Below are positions 13,958 to 19,482 of a stretch of 19,482 bases of DNA, piece by piece (the first letter of the stretch is position 1; each line of letters starts with the position of its first letter). The notes beneath the pieces were generated by a model. It was not told where the DNA came from, made no database searches, and saw only the letters and a list, made by a program, of their open reading frames with translations. The DNA comes from JBCBEX01 sp039177895 (GTDB lineage Bacteria > Bacteroidota > Rhodothermia > Rhodothermales > Rubricoccaceae). The position numbers and the translations under genes are program-made. Where the stretch lies: contig JBCDFO010000041.1 of the NCBI GenBank assembly GCA_039177895.1, positions 1-19,482 on the forward strand, given 5' to 3'.

Positions 13958-14850
13958 ACTACCTCTCCTGCTGTACGCGTCTCTTCAGCGTAGAGCGCGG
14001 AGAGCTGCTGCGTGAGCGGTCCGACCGTGCCTTCGCCGATCACGCGGCCGTCGAGGTGGAGGACGCCCGCGAGCTCGCCCATCGTGCCGGTGCAGAACAT
14101 CTCGTCGGCGCGGTAGGCGTCGGTGGTCGAGAGGCGGCGGACAGCGTGTGGGATGCCGTGCCGTGCGCACAGGTCGAGGACGGTCTGCCGCGTGATGCCT
14201 TCGGGGCAGGCATCCGTGTGGCTCGTCAGCACGGTGCCGTCCTTCACCAGGAAGACGTGCGTGCCGTTGCACTCGGCGATGAAGCCCGCGCGGTCGAGCA
14301 TGAGCGCACTGTCGGCCCCGGCCACGTTGGCCTCGATCTTGGCAAGGATGCTCTGGAGGAGGTTGTTGTGATGGATCTTGGGGTCGAGGCAGTCAGGCGG
14401 GAAGCGGCGCACGGACGCCGTGATGAGCGTGAGGCCGCTCTTCCGATAGACCGGCGCTTTCCACTCGGGCAGCACGATCAGCGTGGGGCCGCTCTGGTTG
14501 AGGCGCGGGTCCATGCCCGAGGTAATCTTGACGCCGCGCGTGAGCGTGAGGCGGACGTGCACGCCGTCGGTCATGCCGTTGGCCTCCAACGTGCGGCGCA
14601 GTTCGGTGCGGATGTGGTCGAGCGACGGGATCTCGGCGAACGCGAGCGCCTTGGCCGAGTCGCGGAGGCGATGCAGGTGCTCGGTGAGCCGAAAGACGCA
14701 CCCGTCGTAGAGCCGCAGCCCCTCCCAGACGCCGTCGCCGCCCTGGACGACGCTGTCGAACGGGCTCACGCCCGCCTCGTCGCGGTGGACGAGCCGCCCG
14801 TTGATGTTGACGATCAGGTCGGCGTTGCGCGGGTCGGCGGTCTGGAGCAT
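13954..14850 (-). CDS. PLP-dependent class IV aminotransferase (branched-chain / D-amino-acid type)
   Basis: Start ATG 14850 gives 298 residues beginning MLQTADPRNADLIVNINGRL; a longer open frame to 14940 reads through a low-complexity leader and is unlikely. The family marks are LIVNINGRLVHRDEAGVSPF, DGVWEGLRLYDG, FRLTEHLHRLRDSA, the PLP lysine K158 in DPKIHHNNLLQSILAK, then GFIAECNGTHVFLVKDG, and the phosphate-binding segment CPEGITRQTVLDL. These fold-type IV enzymes move amino groups between branched-chain or D-amino acids and 2-oxo acids, or act as related lyases; the exact substrate cannot be read here. The 3' end is duplicated three times downstream in the same direction, and the next gene starts within its stop codon. 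Confidence 0.93.
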   Translation of the reverse strand: MLQTADPRNADLIVNINGRLVHRDEAGVSPFDSVVQGGDGVWEGLRLYDGCVFRLTEHLHRLRDSAKALAFAEIPSLDHIRTELRRTLEANGMTDGVHVRLTLTRGVKITSGMDPRLNQSGPTLIVLPEWKAPVYRKSGLTLITASVRRFPPDCLDPKIHHNNLLQSILAKIEANVAGADSALMLDRAGFIAECNGTHVFLVKDGTVLTSHTDACPEGITRQTVLDLCARHGIPHAVRRLSTTDAYRADEMFCTGTMGELAGVLHLDGRVIGEGTVGPLTQQLSALYAEETRTAGEVV

Positions 14851-14852
14851 CA

Positions 14853-14890
14853 GAACGGTGTGGACGTGTGCAGGTGCGAAGGTGTGAACG
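14853..14890. repeat. Degenerate GTGTGG-type low-complexity tract at the aminotransferase start
   Basis: The tract repeats an imperfect word (GTGTGGACGTGTGCAGGTG, then GAAGGTGTGAACGT) immediately upstream of the aminotransferase start codon. It resembles the tract at 19139-19199. It looks like slippage-prone intergenic sequence; no function can be assigned. Confidence 0.4.
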
Positions 14891-14964
14891 TAGGAAAGGA
14901 GGCCGTCCCGAGCCGGATGCCTCCCAATGCTGGCGGCCAATAGCTGACAGCCAACAGCCCCCTG

Positions 14965-15630
14965 CTATCCCTCTCTCCAGGCCACGGGCAGCGTACTGCC
15001 GGGCGGGGGCGGGCCGTCCGTGAACCCCGTGGCGTAGCCGAGGTGGTGCCAGAACGTGTCCCAGTCGGGCGGGCGCACGCCGAGGGGCTTGCCGTCGTGG
15101 GTGCGCCCCAGCACGACGCCTGCCCAGCGCTCGGCTACCGCTGGAGGCACCGCCATGAACACGAGCGTGTCGCCGCCTGCAATCTCCAGCGTCACGAGCG
15201 TCGTCCCGGTCTCCGCAAACGCGGCCTCGATGGCGCGGACGGCCTCGACGTAGCCCGCGTGCACCTCGGCACGGCGGTCTTCGAGATAGTCCTCGTAGTT
15301 GTCCTCGTCGAACCAGTCGTCGTCCTCGCTGAACACCTCGGGGAGGAGCCGCTTCAGCGCCTCGGGTAGCGCGATCTGCTCCTCCCACTGCTCGAAGATC
15401 TCGTGCTGGTACTTGTCCTCGGCGGCCATCGTGTAGCCGCCTTGCATCAGCTGGCTCACGAAGAAGCGGAAGACGTTCTCCGCGTCCGTGTTGTACTGGG
15501 TGATGTAGAAGCCGACCTCCTCGGTGGTCCGGGGCGGATTCGCAAGGGCGACCTCGACGGCGCGCACGAGGGCGTCGTTGCCCCGAGACAGGTCGGCGGC
15601 AGCGTGAAGGAGAGGAACGTCGGGGGACAT
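14965..15630 (-). CDS. Acidic cytoplasmic protein of unknown function
   Basis: The 221 residues from ATG 15630 have no signal peptide or membrane segment and match no family I recognise. The middle is very acidic (FSEDDDWFDEDNYEDYLEDR, about residues 99-118). The N-terminal third (VGFYITQYNTDAENVFRFFV) and the C-terminal third (TLEIAGGDTLVFMAVPPAVA, VRPPDWDTFWHHLGYATGF) look like a folded alpha/beta protein. Codon use matches the neighbours, which supports it as a real gene. It lies 114 nt upstream of the aminotransferase in the same direction and may be transcribed with it. Confidence 0.75.
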   Translation of the reverse strand: MSPDVPLLHAAADLSRGNDALVRAVEVALANPPRTTEEVGFYITQYNTDAENVFRFFVSQLMQGGYTMAAEDKYQHEIFEQWEEQIALPEALKRLLPEVFSEDDDWFDEDNYEDYLEDRRAEVHAGYVEAVRAIEAAFAETGTTLVTLEIAGGDTLVFMAVPPAVAERWAGVVLGRTHDGKPLGVRPPDWDTFWHHLGYATGFTDGPPPPGSTLPVAWREG

Positions 15631-15633
15631 CGA

Positions 15634-15672
15634 GAAAACGAGAAACTAGAGAGACGAGAGAACAGAGAGACG
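15634..15672. repeat. Degenerate GAGAGACGAGAAAC-type tract upstream of the acidic protein gene
   Basis: GAAAACGAGAAACTAGAGAG and the following ACGAGAGAACAGAGAGACGG repeat one imperfect word for about 40 bases directly before the start codon at 15630. It is purine-only apart from scattered C and T. It may be a neutral slippage tract. Confidence 0.4.
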
Positions 15673-15767
15673 GCGTGTGGGCTGCCAAGCTACCGCCTCC
15701 CCCGTTTGCGCGGCGCTCTCTCGACGCCCCTGCTTCGATCACCGTCGCCCGTGCGCGTTCGTTCGGC

Positions 15768-16400
15768 TCACGAGCCGCTGCGTGGGAGGCTGAGGGTCTG
15801 CGTGACGTAGATATCCTGGTCGTCGTCCGCCGCCACGCCGATGCCCTGGTTGCGGTAGTCGGCCGAGAGCATGTTTTCGCGGTGGGACGGGCTCGTGAGC
15901 CAGCCCTGCACGACCTCTGCTGCGAGCGACTCGGGCGTGTGCCAGCGGTAGGTGACCGACTCCTCGCCCAAGCTCGTGCGCTGCAGCGTGCGGGTGTCCC
16001 AGAGCGCGCCCCGGAAGAGGTTTTCGCCGAAGCGGCGGTAGGCATAGCCCGCTGCCTGCGCGCGCTGGTGGGCGAGCTGCCCGGCGTCGTCGCGGTGATC
16101 GAAGAAGCCGACCGTCGCCATGCGCTCGCTGTGGCTGCGGGCGAGGCCGTCGAGGGCATCGTCCGGGGCGAGGCGGTCGAAGCCGCGTTCGGCTCGGGCG
16201 TCGTTCACGGCATCGAAGACGGCGGCTTCGATGGCGATGACCGATAGGGACGGGGGCGGCGTGGGGACCTCGTCCGCCGCCTCGTCGAAAGACGCTTCCT
16301 CAGCCGGCTGGACCTGGATGCAGCCGCCGATGAGCAGCACCCCGAGGAGGCACAGGGTGGGCAGGCGTAGGCAGTGAACGAGAGGCAAGGCGAAGCGCAC
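15768..16400 (-). CDS. CAP (SCP/PR-1)-domain lipoprotein
   Basis: This 210-residue protein starts at GTG 16400. Residues of about 1-27 end in LLGVLLIGGC, a lipobox, so the protein is probably a membrane-anchored lipoprotein. After a Pro/Glu-rich spacer, residues of about 55-205 form a CAP domain: AVFDAVNDARAERGFDRLAP, LARSHSERMATVGFFDHRDD, GYAYRRFGENLF, VVQGWLTSPSHRENMLSADY and GIGVAADDDQDIYVTQTL. The two histidines (HSERM and SPSHREN) and the glutamates of the CAP cavity are present. Bacterial CAP proteins are secreted and bind lipids or cell-wall components; their biochemical roles are poorly defined. The next gene upstream, the histidine kinase, is divergent. Confidence 0.9.
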   Translation of the reverse strand: MRFALPLVHCLRLPTLCLLGVLLIGGCIQVQPAEEASFDEAADEVPTPPPSLSVIAIEAAVFDAVNDARAERGFDRLAPDDALDGLARSHSERMATVGFFDHRDDAGQLAHQRAQAAGYAYRRFGENLFRGALWDTRTLQRTSLGEESVTYRWHTPESLAAEVVQGWLTSPSHRENMLSADYRNQGIGVAADDDQDIYVTQTLSLPRSGS

Positions 16401-16580
16401 GGCGAGGAGTGAAAAGCAAACACAGAGGGGAGCACACAGCTAGACGCCGCGCCTTTGCGTAGGTTGCGGCTCAGTGCGCCTCGGCCTGACGCCCCATGCG
16501 GATCCTACTGGAAACCCGCGCGTTGGGCCGCGACCTTGATGGTCACAGGCTCGCGCCGACTCAGGCCCTGACACCCACCT

Positions 16581-18362
16581 ATGGCCTTTCACCTCCCCTC
16601 GTCGTTCGCGCGCCAGAGCACGCTCGCGGAGGACGCGCCGCCGACCTTCCGCGAGGCCCTGCGCCTCGTGCCGCGGCCGCCGTCGTTCGCCCGCTGGCTG
16701 CTCGTAAGCGTGGCCTACGTGCTCCTGCACCGCCTCCTCCTCGCTGGGTCGATGTGGCTGAGCCTGGAGGAGGGCTACTCGCTCTGGTACCCGCCCGCCG
16801 GGCTCGACGTGGCGCTGCTCGTCATCTCCGGGCCGTGGTACGTGCCGACGGTCGTCCTCAACCAGCTCCTCGTCATCGAGGTGTGGCTGGGGGCGGACAG
16901 CTTCCTGGGCGGGATGGGATGGGGCTGGACGCTCGTGTATGCGCTCGGCCAGGGCGTCGTCTACGGCGGGGTTGTGAGCCTACTGCTCACCTCTGCCCGC
17001 TGCAACGCACGCCTCCGGACCGTGCGCGACGTGTCGTTTTTTCTCGGCGTGATGGTGCTCATCGCGCCCTTCCTGCTAGGCCTCTGGAAGATGGGCGTGC
17101 TCGAAATCACGGGGCGCATGGACGCCGAGGCGTTCTGGCCGCAGGTGCTTGCCTACACCATTGGGGACGGGACCGGAATCGGGATGCTCGTCCCGGTGCT
17201 GGTGGTGGCGCTGCGCCCGTTCCCCTCGCTCTGGTGGGACCAGCCGCTGCGGCCCTCCGAAGGCTACCAGCGCGTGGCGCGGCCCGCCCAGCTCCTCGAA
17301 GGGGGGCTGCTGACGGTCGTCTCGCTTGGCCTGGCATGGCTCATCTTCATCGGGCGGGCAGGCGCCGCGCTGGAGTTTTCCTACGTGCTCGTCCTGCCGG
17401 TGCTCTGGCTGGCCGTACGCTACGGCATGGAGGGGGCGGCGCTGGGCGCACTCGGCGTCAACGTCACGACGGCGTTTATCGTCGCGCCGTCGTCGATCGG
17501 GGAGACGAACCCGTACGCGGTGCAGCTCGGCATGCTGATGGTCACGCTCGTGGGGCTCTTCCTCGGGGCCTATGTCTCGTCGCGCCGCCGGACGCGTGCC
17601 CGGCTGGAGCAGGCGCTCGCCCGCGCGGAGCAACTCGACGCGATGAAGCAGACGATGCTGCTCAACCTCTCCCACGAGCTCCGCACGCCGCTCACGATGG
17701 CGCTCGGCGCCGTGGAGATCCTGCACGAGGAGGCCCCCCCAGACCACCGCCCGCTCACCAACAGCGCTCGCGGCGCCATGACAGCGCTCACTGACACCCT
17801 CGACCGCGTCGTGGACCTGACGCGGCTCGGCACCGGCGACCTCGCTGTCGTACTGGGCGAGGTGGACCTCAGCGCCGTCGCCCGCCGCCTTGCAGACGAC
17901 CGCGCGCCCCAGGCCGCTGCCCAGCAGCTTCGCATCGTGATCGACACGCCGTCTCATCCGGTGCGGGTCGTGGCCGACGAGGACCTGCTCCAGCGCGCGC
18001 TCCGCCCCGTGCTCGAAAACGCCTTCGCCTACACCGACGCGGGCACGGTCACGCTCCACGTCGCCCGGGAGGACGACACAGGCACGCTCGCCGTCGCCGA
18101 CACCGGGCGTGGGATCGAGGCAGCGCGGATGGCGACGCTCTTCGAGACGTTCGCGGAGGAGGGCGATGGGTACCGCCGCCGCCACGACGGCCTCGGCATC
18201 GGGCTGGCACTCACGCATGGGCTCGTCGAGGCACAAGGGGGCTGGGTGAGCGCTACGAGCGCCCTCGGCGCGGGATCGACGTTCACGCTCCGCTTCCCGC
18301 TCGCAACAGCCCCGGAGCCGGCCGCGCCCTCGCCCCGCCCTGCTGCGGCACCGCACGCGTAG
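16581..18362 (+). CDS. MASE1-type membrane sensor histidine kinase
   Basis: This 593-residue protein has an integral-membrane N-terminal half (about residues 38-330) with eight or so hydrophobic helices. The signature LEEGYSLWYPPAGLDVALLV and IGDGTGIGMLVPVLVVAL are typical of MASE1 sensors. A short coiled linker (RRRTRARLEQALARAEQLDA) leads to the HisKA domain with NLSHELRTPLT (phospho-acceptor H365), then the ATPase domain: N box RALRPVLENAFAYT, G1 VADTGRGI, G2 DGLGIGLAL and a final GAGSTFTLRFPL. It should autophosphorylate in response to an unknown signal. No response regulator is next to it, so it is an orphan kinase within this window. The C-terminal 20 residues are Pro/Ala-rich. Confidence 0.93.
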   Translation: MAFHLPSSFARQSTLAEDAPPTFREALRLVPRPPSFARWLLVSVAYVLLHRLLLAGSMWLSLEEGYSLWYPPAGLDVALLVISGPWYVPTVVLNQLLVIEVWLGADSFLGGMGWGWTLVYALGQGVVYGGVVSLLLTSARCNARLRTVRDVSFFLGVMVLIAPFLLGLWKMGVLEITGRMDAEAFWPQVLAYTIGDGTGIGMLVPVLVVALRPFPSLWWDQPLRPSEGYQRVARPAQLLEGGLLTVVSLGLAWLIFIGRAGAALEFSYVLVLPVLWLAVRYGMEGAALGALGVNVTTAFIVAPSSIGETNPYAVQLGMLMVTLVGLFLGAYVSSRRRTRARLEQALARAEQLDAMKQTMLLNLSHELRTPLTMALGAVEILHEEAPPDHRPLTNSARGAMTALTDTLDRVVDLTRLGTGDLAVVLGEVDLSAVARRLADDRAPQAAAQQLRIVIDTPSHPVRVVADEDLLQRALRPVLENAFAYTDAGTVTLHVAREDDTGTLAVADTGRGIEAARMATLFETFAEEGDGYRRRHDGLGIGLALTHGLVEAQGGWVSATSALGAGSTFTLRFPLATAPEPAAPSPRPAAAPHA

Positions 18363-18419
18363 CACCATCCGTCCAACGTGGCACCATCCGCCCAGCGTGG
18401 CGCTATCCGCCCAGCGTGG
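18363..18419. repeat. Three tandem 19-bp units derived from the ftsE 3' end
   Basis: The units are CACCATCCGTCCAACGTGG (18363-18381), CACCATCCGCCCAGCGTGG (18382-18400) and CGCTATCCGCCCAGCGTGG (18401-18419). The third contains the last codons and stop of ftsE (ATLGG plus TAG on the minus strand). The other two fill exactly the 40-bp gap up to the stop codon of the convergent histidine kinase gene. The array is too short and diverged for a CRISPR. Confidence 0.85.
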
Positions 18420-19092
18420 CGGGGTCCACCTCCACGAGGCGCTTCTGCGTCAGGGCGAGCGTGCGGGCGGGGTACTTCTTGATGAGCCGGTAGTCGTGCG
18501 TCGCCATGAAGACGGTCATGCCCTGCTGGTGGAGGCGCATGAGCAGCTTCTGGATCTCCTCGCCCACCTTCGGGTCGAGGTTGCCGGTCGGCTCGTCGGC
18601 GAGGAGGAGGAACGGCTCGTTGGCGATGGCGCGGGCGATGCAGACGCGCTGCTGCTCGCCGCCCGAGAGCTCGTGCGGCATCGCCTTGGCGCGGTGGCTC
18701 ACGCCGACGCGGGTGAGCACCTGCGTGACGCGCTGCTTGACGAGCTTGCCGCTCTTGCCCGTCGCGTAGAGCGCGAAGGCGACGTTCTCAAACGCCGTCC
18801 GGTCGCCGAGCAGCTGAAAATCCTGGAAGACGACGCCGAGCGAGCGCCGAAGGTAGGGCACGTCGCGCGGGCGGATCGAAGCCGAGTCGTAGTCGCCGAC
18901 GGTGATCGTGCCTTCCTCGGGCTGCTTGTCCATATAGAGCAGCTTCAGGAGCGTGCTCTTGCCGCTGCCCGTCGGGCCGATGAGGTAGACCAGCTCGCCC
19001 CGGTTGATGGTGAGCGAGAGGTCTTCGACGACGGTGCGGTGGCCCCCGCCCGGGGTGTCGTAGCCAGCGGTGACGCGGTCGAACTCGATCAA
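18403..19092 (-). CDS. ftsE: Cell-division ABC transporter ATP-binding protein FtsE
   Basis: I place the start at TTG 19092, giving M-IEFDRVTAGYDTPGGG..., which lines up with FtsE N-termini (MIRFEHV-type). A TTG at 19128 is also in frame but lies inside the -7 box. The protein (about 229 residues) has Walker A IGPTGSGKSTLLKLLY, the VPYLRRSLGVVFQDFQLLGD Q-loop segment very close to E. coli FtsE, signature LSGGEQQRVCIARAI, Walker B LLLADEPTGNLD and the switch MATHD. FtsE with FtsX controls peptidoglycan hydrolysis at the division site. ftsX is not adjacent: the flanks are a convergent histidine kinase and a divergent permease fragment. The last codons are part of the 19-bp tandem repeat. Confidence 0.92.
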   Translation of the reverse strand: MIEFDRVTAGYDTPGGGHRTVVEDLSLTINRGELVYLIGPTGSGKSTLLKLLYMDKQPEEGTITVGDYDSASIRPRDVPYLRRSLGVVFQDFQLLGDRTAFENVAFALYATGKSGKLVKQRVTQVLTRVGVSHRAKAMPHELSGGEQQRVCIARAIANEPFLLLADEPTGNLDPKVGEEIQKLLMRLHQQGMTVFMATHDYRLIKKYPARTLALTQKRLVEVDPATLGG

Positions 19093-19125
19093 GGCAGTGG
19101 GCAGCGGCTGAGGGGGCGGGCAGCC

Positions 19126-19133
19126 CAAAGGTA
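19126..19133 (-). promoter_or_regulatory. Candidate -7 box for ftsE
   Basis: The minus strand reads TACCTTTG, an exact match to the Bacteroidota TAnnTTTG element, 33 nt before TTG 19092. Transcription would start downstream of TTG 19128, which argues for the shorter FtsE start. The -33 element is not clear. Confidence 0.55.
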
Positions 19134-19138
19134 CGGCG

Positions 19139-19199
19139 GCTGGGGTATGGGGGCATGGAAGTGTTGGGGTATGGGAGTGTGGGCGTGTCGGGGTTTGAG
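19139..19199. repeat. Degenerate GGGTATGGG/GTGTGGG word tract
   Basis: The tract repeats an imperfect word (TGGGGTATGGGGGCATGG, AAGTGTTGGGGTATGGGAG, TGTGGGCGTG). An inverted related tract lies at 19289-19320 (CCCACACTCCCCACCCCCCA then TACCC), so GGGTATGGG and AGTGTGGG arms could pair across the gap. It lies upstream of both ftsE and the divergent permease gene. Confidence 0.5.
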
Positions 19200-19385
19200 A
19201 GCAGGTGCTTTGCCATTCACCTGCCTTCGTTGAGCGACCCCAGCTTTAGCGCTGTATGGTCGTCTTGCCGAAAGTCCGCCAGCGCATGAACTCCCACACT
19301 CCCCACCCCCCATACCCTCTCACCCAAACTGCAACCTCGCAGCGGGAATCTCGAAGAGGCCGGGCGAGCCCCTCTCCTAGCCTCC

Positions 19386-19482
19386 ATGCCTCGCCTCCCG
19401 CTCCACGCGCTGCCCGTCGCGCTCCAGACGCTCCGCACCAACCCGCTCCACACGACGCTCTCGACGCTCGGCATCGTGATCG
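19386..19482 (+). CDS. ABC transporter permease, MacB/FtsX-like, 5' end only
   Basis: From ATG 19386 the frame is open to the right edge (32 codons plus one base). The peptide starts MPRLPLHALPVALQTLRTNP and continues LHTTLSTLGIVI. An amphipathic stretch with LRTNPLHTTLSTLGIVI leading into the first membrane helix is the typical N-terminus of MacB-type permeases (A...LR.NKLRS.LT.LGI.IG). The rest lies outside the window, so the exported substrate and partner ATPase are unknown. It is divergent from ftsE. Confidence 0.72.
   Translation, partial: MPRLPLHALPVALQTLRTNPLHTTLSTLGIVI

Noticed and set aside
8600..13960. An integron-like system with attC sites
   Set aside because: The repeats are coding ends of an aminotransferase, 75-190 bp and variable, without the R-box/L-box hairpin structure of attC, and no integrase was found in the window.
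18363..18419. Three short regular repeats as a mini CRISPR
   Set aside because: The units are directly adjacent with no spacers, diverged, and derived from the ftsE coding end.

Overview
The window looks like chromosomal DNA of a high-GC Bacteroidota/Rhodothermota bacterium, most likely Rhodothermales. The main clues are a secreted protein ending in a type IX secretion sorting domain (YPNPF motif), little use of Shine-Dalgarno sites, a TAnnTTTG-type -7 box in front of ftsE, and a GC-rich codon style. This placement is inference from gene content. No rRNA, tRNA, CRISPR array, transposase or integrase was seen.

Left part (1-8537). A secreted PQQ-type sugar dehydrogenase (minus strand, running off the left edge) is divergent from a secreted FG-GAP propeller protein. 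Both carry the same accessory beta-sandwich module. They are followed by an exported Gfo/Idh/MocA oxidoreductase, a palindromic repeat, a DEAD-box RNA helicase with a DbpA-type RNA-binding tail, a second palindromic repeat in a convergent gap, and a medium-chain NAD(P)H oxidoreductase on the minus strand.

Accessory region (about 8600-13960), the most interesting part. The 3' end of a class IV aminotransferase gene (intact copy 13954-14850, minus strand) recurs three more times downstream, always in the same orientation, as broken copies at 13389-13463, 10840-11030 and 8607-8654. The copies divide the region into three cassettes: (i) a small lipoprotein; (ii) a DUF5071-like protein, a MarR regulator and a DUF6069-SDR membrane fusion whose catalytic residues look lost; (iii) a lower-GC pair made of a TIR protein with a Shedu-like (DUF4263) C-terminus and a kinase-N-lobe-like protein. 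The first genes of cassettes i and ii start on an ATGA or GTGA overlap with the aminotransferase stop codon. I interpret this as repeated capture of accessory and defence genes at the 3' end of a housekeeping gene. A fragment of a second medium-chain oxidoreductase marks the left border.

Right part (14850-19482). Upstream of the aminotransferase lie an unrecognised acidic protein, a CAP-domain lipoprotein, a MASE1 sensor histidine kinase, ftsE (convergent with the kinase and separated from it by tandem 19-bp duplications of the ftsE 3' end), and the first 32 codons of a MacB/FtsX-like ABC permease running off the right edge. Several intergenic spaces hold degenerate, word-like low-complexity tracts next to gene starts.
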